Shown piece by piece: positions 56,111 through 64,000 of a stretch of DNA of 64,000 bases. Made by a program: the position numbers and the translations under genes. Location of the stretch: assembly GCA_002803225.1 (NCBI GenBank), contig NXFV01000186.1, positions 21,559-85,558 on the forward strand, given 5' to 3'. The DNA is from Gamarada debralockiae. Lineage: Eukaryota > Ascomycota > Leotiomycetes > Helotiales > Hyphodiscaceae. The notes under the pieces are model-generated. The model was not told where the DNA came from, ran no database searches, and worked only from the letters and a program-made list of their open reading frames with translations. Position 1 is the first letter of the stretch; each line of letters opens with the position of its first letter.

Positions 56111-59100
56111 ATGCCCCCATTTCTCCCGCGCAAACGTCTGCGAACACCTACACCAGAAGCTGGTCCCTCCAAGCCTAGCCCCAAGGCCAAAAGCAAAGGG
56201 CAATCGGTCGCCACAACCCCTCGAAAGCATACTCTTTTCGACGATCTCGATGCCGGAACTGCTACGAAGCGCACCGCAGAGCAAAGCAAAGCTCTTCTCG
56301 AACGGCTAGCTTCCGGCGATGATGACGAAAGCTCTCTATCTTCGCTCTCCGAAGACGAATTCGAAGACGTTCCGAATGCGAAGCGGCAGAAGACTGAGGA
56401 AGTTTCAGACGATGATGAGGATATTGAATTTGAGGATGTGCAGACACATGTTGCGCCGGGTCCTTCTGGGCCTCCGCCATCTGGCGATCTTGAGTTGACG
56501 TTGAGAAAGGATACCAGGATTTCGCTGACGAATCCGTTGGGTACGAAGAAGGGACCTAGTAAGATTGAGAGAGGTATTCGGATGGCTACGCATCAGATGC
56601 ATGTACAAATGCTGATGTTTCATAATGCGATTCGGAATGCATGGTTGTGCGATAAAGAGGTTCAAGAGATACTAGTCAAACAGCTACCCCCTACCGTCGT
56701 CCAGGCAGTTGAAAGGTGGAGACAGGATAGTGGACTTGTACAGAAGGAACAAGGGACTCCGAAGACGAAAGGAAAGGCCAAAGGCAAGAAGGTGAAGGGC
56801 AAGAAGCCGGATGCCAGAAGTCAGAGGGATTGGGGTGAACCTGCTGAGAGACTGGAGAGTGAACAAATCAATATGAGTGGCGGAGATCCAATTTTCAGAC
56901 TGTTGAAGCTGCTGGTGATCCATTGGAAGCAAAGATTCCGGATCACAGCACCAGGCTTGCGGAAACTGGGATACATGTCTCTGGAGAGGTTGGACGAGGA
57001 AATGAAGAGTTTCAACAAAGATGCACACGATCCAGAGCTTCACGGCGAACGAATCAGAGATATCGGTGATTTTAAGCAGTGCGCCAAATCTTTGGAAGGA
57101 AGTCGGGATGTTGGCGCACAGCTATTTACGGCTTTACTCAGGGGCCTTGGAGTCGAGGCAAGAATGGTGGCCAATCTTCAACCGGTCGGGTTTGGTTGGA
57201 GTCAAAATGAAGAGGCTTCGGAGAAGAACCCTCGGAAACTGAAGGAGAAGAAGCCAGCTGCGGAAGACGATTCTTCCGAGGATGAAGATAGCAGCGAGGA
57301 AGAAGAGGATAAGCCAAAACAAACCAAAGGCAAAGGAAAAGCCGCTCCTCAAGCCAAGAAACCTGCCAAAACTGCAAAGAAACCTGCGAAGCGTAGTTCA
57401 CGAGGAAGTGGTCTCCAAGATGCACCTATCGACCTTTCCGACTCAGATTTGTCAGATGTGCCAAGTGAAGAGGATGACGACTATGTCATTGACGTTACGC
57501 CAGCAAGACAACGTGCTCAGCCCTCGAAGCCTTACGATAAAGACCTTCTATTTCCACATTACTGGACTGAAGTATTGTCACCAGTCACAAACACCTACAC
57601 AGCAGTAGATCCTGTTGTCCTCCATATCATCGCAACGAATCCAGAGCTTCTTGGCAAGTTCGAACCTCGAGGAGCTAAGGCAGACAAAGCAAAGCAAGTC
57701 ACTTCCTACATAATTGGACACTCACCAGATGGCACAGCCAAGGACGTAACGACTCGATACCTCAAACGCCAAGTTTGGCCCGGACGTACAAAAGGCAACC
57801 GGATTCCTGTTGAGAAGATACCCGTTTACAATTCACGAGGCAAAGTTAAGCGTTATGAGGAATACGATTGGTTCAAGACTGTCATGAGTGGCTATGTTCG
57901 AGGAACGAGGAAGTGCCCACGTACTGAGATTGACGATCATGAAGACACTACGGATCTCAAGCCCGTTAAGCCAGAGACGAAAGAAGTTGAAGAAGGGAAG
58001 GAGACGCTGCAGTCGTATAAATCTTCAGCAGAGTTTGTTCTCGAGAGACATCTGAAAAGAGAAGAGGCACTTCTACCTACAGCCAAGCATGTCAAGATGT
58101 TCACGGTCAAAGGCAAGGGCCAAGAGACAACCGAAGAGAAGGTGTATCTTCGGAAAGATGTGGTCAACTGCAAAACGATGGAAACTTGGCACAAGGAAGG
58201 ACGAGCTCCCATCGAAGGCGAAGAACCCCTGAAACGCGTACCCTACAGAGCTGCCACAACCAATCGCAGGCGTGAACTCGCGGAAGCCGAGCAGGCAACT
58301 GGCGAGAAAATGCTCCAGGGCCTATATTCTTGGGATCAAACGGACTGGATCATTCCTGACCCCATTCAAAATGGTGTCATTCCTAAGAATAACTTTGGTA
58401 ATATAGATCTCTACGTGGACAGCATGCTACCGGATGGTGCTGCTCACATACCAAAGCGGGGTACGGTCAAGATTTGCAAACGGCTTGGAATCGACTATGC
58501 GGAAGCGGTGACTGGCTTTGAGTTCGGTCATCGCATGGCTGTTCCGATAATCACAGGTGTCGTGGTCGCCGTTGAGAATTACGAAGCGGTGATGGAGGAG
58601 TGGGAGAAAGACGAGATGGAGAGGGTTAGGAAAGAGGATGAGAAGAGGACGAAAGTTGCCATCGGCATGTGGCGAAAGATGCTGATGGGGATGCGGATTA
58701 TTGAGCGAGTCAGGGAAGAATATGGTGATGAAGTGGGTGACGAGGCCGATGTGTTGAACCCATGGACGAACAAGAAGAAGGACAAAGAGGTGGATAAGGG
58801 GCTTGAGGCACAGAGACGAATCATGGAGCAGAGGGACGAGGATATGGCTGGTGGATTTCTGCCAGAGGGCCGTGATGAAGAAGACGTTGAGGCCCATCAT
58901 TCGGAGAGTTTCTTTCCGGTGGCCCATGAAGACGATGATGAAGGGGGTGGTTTCGTGGTTGAAGGTCATGATGAACCTACAAAAACCTCGAATCGCCAAG
59001 CGTATCCAACACCACAGTCACTGCAATCCAATTCGAAAGTCAATAACATTCCAGAATCAGGAGATGAGGACGCCATGGACGTTGATTCAGAGGTCGAAGA

Positions 59101-59521
59101 ACTTCCAGCACCGAAGAAACGAGGTAGACCGTTCGGCTCAGCCAATAAATCTACCAAAACCAACCATTCAACTCCAGCAGGCGCCAAAGCCAAAACCCCT
59201 GCCAATCGCTCTGCTACTAAGAAGACACCGGCTCCCAAAAATACCGGAAAGAGTAAACGTCAAATCACGGAATCCGAACCGGAATACGAGGAGGAAGAAA
59301 GTTCCTTATCAGATCTCGAATCCGAGGACTCGGGATCTGAAGTCGAAGAAGCTCCCAAGAAGGCTTTGAAGAGAGGTGGTGGTAGTAGAAGAGCTACGAT
59401 GCCAGCAAAGATGACTGAAAGTTCTAGGAAGATGCCTAAGAGGAGTGCGGCGAGGAAGAGCGAGACGGCGCTGAAATCTCATTATTTTGAGCAGAGTGAT
59501 GATGATGAGGACGATGAATAA
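56111..59521 (+). CDS. rad4: DNA-damage recognition protein Rad4/XPC
   Basis: Single exon, 1136 residues, starting at the ATG of MPPFLPRKRLRTP (the frame is open upstream but without ATG). The transglutaminase-like domain shows LFTALLRGLGVEARMVANLQP and HYWTEVLSPVTNTYTAVDP; the beta-hairpin domains follow: SAEFVLERHLKREEALLP, YLRKDVVNCKTMETWHKEGR, SWDQTDWIIPDPIQNGVIPKNNFGNID, and GFEFGHRMAVPIITGVVV. Rad4/XPC with Rad23 finds helix-distorting lesions and starts global nucleotide excision repair in the nucleus. The C-terminal 200 residues are acidic and low-complexity with an AT-hook-like KKRGRPFG near residue 1002. An acidic Ser/Asp/Glu tract also interrupts the N-terminal third. Confidence 0.96.
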   Translation: MPPFLPRKRLRTPTPEAGPSKPSPKAKSKGQSVATTPRKHTLFDDLDAGTATKRTAEQSKALLERLASGDDDESSLSSLSEDEFEDVPNAKRQKTEEVSDDDEDIEFEDVQTHVAPGPSGPPPSGDLELTLRKDTRISLTNPLGTKKGPSKIERGIRMATHQMHVQMLMFHNAIRNAWLCDKEVQEILVKQLPPTVVQAVERWRQDSGLVQKEQGTPKTKGKAKGKKVKGKKPDARSQRDWGEPAERLESEQINMSGGDPIFRLLKLLVIHWKQRFRITAPGLRKLGYMSLERLDEEMKSFNKDAHDPELHGERIRDIGDFKQCAKSLEGSRDVGAQLFTALLRGLGVEARMVANLQPVGFGWSQNEEASEKNPRKLKEKKPAAEDDSSEDEDSSEEEEDKPKQTKGKGKAAPQAKKPAKTAKKPAKRSSRGSGLQDAPIDLSDSDLSDVPSEEDDDYVIDVTPARQRAQPSKPYDKDLLFPHYWTEVLSPVTNTYTAVDPVVLHIIATNPELLGKFEPRGAKADKAKQVTSYIIGHSPDGTAKDVTTRYLKRQVWPGRTKGNRIPVEKIPVYNSRGKVKRYEEYDWFKTVMSGYVRGTRKCPRTEIDDHEDTTDLKPVKPETKEVEEGKETLQSYKSSAEFVLERHLKREEALLPTAKHVKMFTVKGKGQETTEEKVYLRKDVVNCKTMETWHKEGRAPIEGEEPLKRVPYRAATTNRRRELAEAEQATGEKMLQGLYSWDQTDWIIPDPIQNGVIPKNNFGNIDLYVDSMLPDGAAHIPKRGTVKICKRLGIDYAEAVTGFEFGHRMAVPIITGVVVAVENYEAVMEEWEKDEMERVRKEDEKRTKVAIGMWRKMLMGMRIIERVREEYGDEVGDEADVLNPWTNKKKDKEVDKGLEAQRRIMEQRDEDMAGGFLPEGRDEEDVEAHHSESFFPVAHEDDDEGGGFVVEGHDEPTKTSNRQAYPTPQSLQSNSKVNNIPESGDEDAMDVDSEVEELPAPKKRGRPFGSANKSTKTNHSTPAGAKAKTPANRSATKKTPAPKNTGKSKRQITESEPEYEEEESSLSDLESEDSGSEVEEAPKKALKRGGGSRRATMPAKMTESSRKMPKRSAARKSETALKSHYFEQSDDDEDDE

Positions 59522-60700
59522 TTGTGGGGTTTTGATATGGAGGAGTTGCTACATTTGGGACACATTGTACGAAGGTACATTGTTTTGCTGTAATATATCT
59601 TGCAACAAAATATGGTGTACGGAAGGGCATCTTTGTGGCGCCTGGAAAACCTTGGCAATGGCGCACTACGAAAGGAAGATGTAGCATGGCGTCAGGACTT
59701 GCTGAGATATGAAGATATAAACAGAATATTAGCTTCACGAAAATGAGCCGATTTACCCAATCCTCTTGTTTAGTAAACGAAGAAGTTGGTGCAAAGCACT
59801 TTCTGTTTGAGGTCATACAGTAGTGTGATTTCGTCTGTGCTGTTCAGTCGCGCAGCAATGAGTCCAAGTGCACTTCAAACGACGTGTCCAGGCATATATA
59901 ATATTTCAGACAATTGCAAGGCTTGCATGATGGCACACACGTCAACTTCATATCAAACTAGTATCCCATTGATGAAGGGCCGAAGGTCGTCAGTTAAGAG
60001 GTTCAAGTTGATAGACCTATTAGTGTGTTTATAGTCGCTCGAATTTGGACGTTTGGGGATCAGACTAGAGGTTGCTGTCTACATGCCCACGAAGATATCA
60101 CAGCTTCTATGAAGATCCGTAGGATACAAAGAGGCACGACAATTCATGGACATGTAATAACTTCACGAATTGACTGAAGTGCTCGATGTGAGATGTAGTT
60201 CGCATCTGGTCACCCCTGTCCCGACCGGGTACCACGACGTGGTGGGTGCTTGTGCGAATCAGTGACTCTGGATGAGATGAAAATGAGAAGAATCAGGCAG
60301 CTCGCGAAAACTTCTGAAGGGCTCTCGCCAAATTCCTAGTTTGGCGCCAGCGGGCCCCCTACCTTCCTCTCTCGCTCCATATCAATCGACCATCTAATCG
60401 ACGGTAGCGATGAGTATACGGCTGGAAAGAAGCCGGTCCAAAAGAAGGTTCAGCCGGAGAATTAGAGCCGCGCCAGCCTTCCAATCATAGATCAAATGCC
60501 CTGTTGTGTTTCGTCAAAGCCTTATCATCCAAGTTTCCTCCTTGTCTGACATCCCAGAAGAACCATTTTGCCATAGGTACCAGCATCGTGACCCCATTAT
60601 AACTCACTACGAGTCTTCCAGCCACGTATATCCCTAATGAATCCGAACCTTCCTTCCAAGCTTACCCAGGGTTCTACTGGAAGACATCACGGATACCAGC
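59522..60700. other. Intergenic region
   Basis: 1.2 kb downstream of Rad4. A 13-bp palindrome, ACCACGACGTGGT, lies at about 60231-60243 and could bind a dimeric factor. No gene is supported. Confidence 0.45.
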
Positions 60701-61301
60701 CTAGATGAACAGATTTCCTTGTGCGACTTGGGCCGCTTCCAGGAGTGGTCCTGTCATCCACGAAGCTAGAGACGTCCTTTGTTGCTCTCCAGAGGCCTTG
60801 GTCGTCTCATCCAGCAGAGCGATCTGGTCGGCACAGCTGTATCAAGCAGCCTTGCCAAGCGGGCTACAGTCGCTAGCGAAATCGGCTCCCGTCCATATCG
60901 GTAGAGGCGCCAGAGCCCACCTTGGAGATACGATCAATTATGGTAGGCTCGCGCAGGAGTGCAGGAAAAAATAGAAAGCTGACTGGCAAATCAGAGCTAG
61001 AGAGCCCGTTCAGCCGACAATTCGTACCACTCTCGACAACACCCGCGTCGATGTTCTGCGTGAGATACACAATTGAGTTGGTGAACATGATGATCACTTT
61101 GTCTGATTGAACGGCTTGGCCAGTACGGGAAAATCCATAATTGCTCGGACTGTCGCTGATACATGTATGAGCAAAGCGTCTCGGAACCAGCTTCTTCTTC
61201 TCAAGAGGCGGTGGAGATATGGGCCATGCCTGCAAATTAGTCACAAGTATCGCTGTGCAGCTTGCAAGAAGCGTACCAATTCTACAGCGGCGACGTGTCA
61301 T
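60701..61301 (-). pseudogene. Broken gene for a putative secreted protein
   Basis: From the ATG at 61301 the frame starts with a signal-peptide-like stretch (basic TRRRCR, hydrophobic IGTLLASCTAILVTNL), then runs through SNYGFSRTGQAVQSDKVIIM and SFLFFPALLREPTIIDRISK. Just after STDMDGS the frame closes, but another frame continues with comparable sequence (DCSPLGKAA, TGA, YSCADQIALLDETTKASG, SWMTGPLLEAAQVAQGNLFI) to a TAG at 60701. So one frameshift and one nonsense codon split the gene; alternatively an unseen intron removes part. The family is unknown to me. Confidence 0.45.
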
Positions 61302-61589
61302 ACCCCAGGATTGGCTCTGGTATGGCCGTGAGAGATCCATAAAGCGCCGAGGGATATGTTATTGGGTACTTTCTTTTCGCTGCTATGGAGCTCTGACAAC
61401 GTCTCCTTGCGGCTTCAATCCTTTATATATCTGCGCAGGCCGCTTATCTTTTTACACACTTTAACCTGACCGAGAGCATACCATGTAAGAAGAAATAATG
61501 AACTGTTAATCATTCATGAAGTAGACAAGCCTCACACGGAAACATTCCTCAATGCCATATACTGTGCCAGATTCCTAGTATAAAGTCGT

Positions 61590-63542
61590 TCACAAAACAC
61601 GGACGTCGGCCTCTTGTCGTGATATGTAGCCTTTCTGAACCATCCCAGTCCCAACTCTTTTATACTCGTTTTCCACCGCAGTCTGCCGTACAATCAACAT
61701 GTAATACTCTCGGTTCATTCTCCCTAGAACAACACTTCGTTCCGAGAGAAGGTCTTCCCCCCCCTCAACGTCATACATAATCCATCCTCTTTCCTTTCCA
61801 CACGAATTCAATATCACTCGACGTGCCGCCTTTGACTCTGCCTTTTTCTTCCATTTCAAATGGCAATCCTGAAACTCCCATACGTTGGTGATTAAGGCTT
61901 TCTTGTCCTTTTCGTCGAAACTAAGGTTCCTGAACAAGTCCAATTTGCCAAAACCGATGTTTATAAACTCGATGCCTCCAGTGTATGCCATCCAGGACCA
62001 TGATGGTACGTTATGAGATTTGTACTCAATCCGCTCCATCATGCTCTGCAAGTCAGACCGCTGCCAAAGAAGATTTCTGTGGAGGTATAAACCAAAGATA
62101 CCGTAATTTTCTTTACAACTTAAAGCACTTGCGATACGAGCTGCTAGCCCAAATAATGCAACAGCTCTGTCGGTAGGTTCAGAGAGGCTACGCTTTGAGT
62201 AATCCTCTAAAAGAGACTGAAGGAAAACCAGAGTAGCCCTGAATCCTGATTGAAAAAGCAAACTTGGAAAATTTGGATCGAGTTTGAAGTGCTTCTTGCT
62301 GCCTTGTTGGCTAAGGGGCGAAACATGAATTAGAATATATCAGGTTCAAAGATATGCGTAAGGTACTTACCTCTTTAACTGAGTCAGATCTTCGCAGTAT
62401 ACCCCTTCACCACATTCCCAATACATCTGCTTGGCGCCGAAATGATAGTTCGGCAAGACAAGAGCCTTTCTTGAATGACCCATGCTCGAGTATTGAGCCG
62501 AGCCCCCTCTACCTCCTTATCGAAATCAGCTATGTCAGTGCCGACATAGACTCGCTGGCCTGAGTTGTCTCGAAGGTAGACGTGCTCGCCGCTTATGTTC
62601 CGCTCCAGGAATCCCGCATTCGAATCGGCAGCCGATGTTGCAGCGATTGTGCAGTAAGCCGAAGTATACGCGTCTTCCATCCTCTTGGATTCTTCCTTCC
62701 AGTCTCCCTCCTTCCCTTGGATGATACAGAGCGAGTCAATCCAGAGATACTTCACGCCAAGGCCTCGAGTCACCTTGATAGCGTCCTGTAAAGTCCTTGG
62801 CAGCTTGCCGATAGGGAATTCCTTTCCACGCTCGTCTTTGTTCTCCTTGGTTGTCCAGAAATCCTCCTTTGGGTCACTCGTAAGGTTACCCCAACAATGG
62901 GACAAAGCAACATATTTTCCTCCGTCGATTTGCTCACCTGGAACGAGCTTCAGGACGTCCGGGTTGTAATCCGGATCATCCGGATCACCGACGTAGAGGA
63001 GTCTTGTCGGTAATTTTTCCTTATCGTGCCTGTTGCATACATCATGAGACTTGTCACACCATTGAAGCCATTCGCGAAGTAGTGCAAAACGCAGACTTCC
63101 CGCTGCGGGTAATACTGGGAAGCCGATCGGGTTTTGGCTGTCAGGCCCTTCCGCAGACCCTGAGAAAGGACATTGAGCAAGCCGTGTCTCACGAAAAATG
63201 TGTGAATCGAAGATACTAACCCAGTTCCGAACACAGCCGGAGAATACGATGTCCACCTGGTTTCATTGTCAATGCTGAGCCATTTCTACCAACTTGGTCA
63301 TTCTGTCCATCGCCGTTATATAGTTTGGCTGTGCGGAAAATCAGATCGCACAGCTGGCAATCTTTTCCAGCAGTATACAGTTCAGAGAAATTGACATTTC
63401 CGCTAAAGTATAGTATAGAGCTGCAGCAAGTGCAACACTCAATCGGCGCTCTTGAATTCCACAAGGAATCAAATTCTACTCGATATTTTTCTGCAAAATA
63501 CCGGGCAACACTATTATCGAAAGCATATACCCAATCATCAGA
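61590..63542 (-). pseudogene. HET-domain gene with a single-base frameshift
   Basis: Exons complement(61590..62310, 62371..63159, 63221..63542 or further upstream). HET signatures are clear: CDLIFRTAKLY in the N-terminal part, YVALSHCWGN, YLWIDSLCIIQ with DWKEESKRMEDAY, CTIAATSAADSNAGF and RAWVIQERLLS. Right after SCRT the frame is lost; shifting one base near 62445 restores HFGAKQMYWECGEG-VYCEDLTQLK, the normal continuation, and the splice at 62370 then enters the last exon (FPSLLFQSGFRATLVF ... DRAVALFGLAARI ... NVPSWSWMAYTGG) in phase. The 5' end is uncertain because the first exon opens at an acceptor (63543) next to the minisatellite. A one-base sequencing error could also explain the break. 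Confidence 0.75.
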
Positions 63543-63585
63543 CTATAACCCCATTAGTATTAGCAACAATAATAGCAAGTCTTCA

Positions 63586-64000
63586 GCATCGCAGGGCTAC
63601 TTACATCCTATGCCAACAAACGCCTCGAGGTCAGCTGCTGCTACTATAGTAGCTTAGTATTGTAGGGCTACTTACATACTACACCAACAAACGCCTTGAG
63701 GTCAGCTGCTGCTGCTATAGTAGCTAAGCATCACATGGCTACTTACATCCTATACCAACAAATGCCTCGAGGTCAGCTGCTGCTACTATACAGCTCAGTA
63801 TTATAGGGCTACTTACATACTACACCAACAAAAGCCTCGAGGTCAGCTGCTGCTTCTATGGTAGCTTAGTATTGTAGGGCTACTTACATCCTACACCAAC
63901 AAATGCCTTGAGGTCAGCTGCTGCTACTATACCAACTCAGTATTGTAGGGCTACTTACATACTACACCAACAAACGCCTTGAGGTCAGCTGCTGCTGCTA
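63586..64000. repeat. 71-bp minisatellite, at least 5.8 units, extending past the window
   Basis: The unit begins AGGGCTACTTACATACTACA on the plus strand, continues through CCAACAAACGCCTTGAGGTC and AGCTGCTGCTGCTATAGTAG, and recurs every 69-76 bp with a few substitutions. Read on the minus strand each unit carries a consensus-like 5' splice site (GTAAGTAG), a branch-like TACTAAG in some copies and a TATAG acceptor, with a 39-nt segment between them open in one frame (coding AAADLxAFVGV). The array stands directly upstream of the HET gene. Confidence 0.85.

Noticed and set aside
59038..59369. Long basic frame in the +2 frame at the Rad4 C-terminus
   Set aside because: Shadow of the low-complexity Lys/Glu-rich tail of Rad4.
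1..64000. CRISPR arrays, bacterial operons, rRNA or tRNA genes
   Set aside because: No array with regular unique spacers, no ribosomal sequence and no recognisable tRNA B-box context; the sequence is eukaryotic.

Overview
The window is nuclear DNA of a filamentous ascomycete (Pezizomycotina; the gene set would fit Leotiomycetes, but I cannot fix the class). The grounds are short GT-AG introns (mostly 44-120 nt, branch sites like CTAAC), HET-domain and NACHT/ankyrin genes, an APSES/ankyrin cell-cycle factor, an Ayr1-type reductase, a fucose-permease-type MFS carrier, and single-copy housekeeping genes (Rad4/XPC, thymidylate synthase, mitochondrial ATP synthase subunit k, MTFP1). I rebuilt exon structures by hand from splice signals and reading phase; every joined model marked confident closes in phase.

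Layout. 1-2.5 kb: a wrecked Dal5-type transporter and an intact NAD-dependent epimerase. 2.5-6 kb: gene-poor DNA with a degenerate minisatellite. 6-14.8 kb: a two-gene incompatibility/immunity locus, made of a 2147-residue HET-NACHT-ankyrin-zinc-finger receptor and a divergently transcribed HET protein. 14.9-37.6 kb: a compact, intact core block: ICMT-like methyltransferase, GNAT, LYR protein, Mbp1-like APSES factor, fucose-permease-like carrier, phosphopantetheinyl transferase, thymidylate synthase, Ayr1-like reductase, a second SDR, SMP-30-like lactonase, ATP synthase subunit k, MTFP1 and a hexapeptide acetyltransferase. 37.6-42.2 kb: AT-rich, gene-poor DNA with two short inverted-repeat (MITE-like) elements and remnants of broken genes. 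42.2-46.3 kb: AN1 zinc-finger protein, C45-family acyltransferase with a 19-nt microexon, and a FAR-17a/AIG1-like membrane protein. 46.7-52.9 kb: decayed accessory genes (PTH11-type receptor, cytochrome P450, amine/GABA-type permease) around one intact SDR. 54-59.5 kb: GNAT, MDP-1 phosphatase, Rad4. 59.5-64 kb: a broken putative secreted-protein gene, a frameshifted HET gene and a 71-bp minisatellite running off the right edge.

Connections. Thymidylate synthase carries two perfect ACGCGT (MCB) boxes just upstream of its start, and the window also encodes the Mbp1-type factor expected to bind them. Two mitochondrial genes (ATP synthase subunit k and MTFP1) share a 319-bp divergent promoter. 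The damaged genes carry stops, several of them explicable as C:G to T:A changes, plus small indels; they lie in accessory stretches, while the core blocks are intact.
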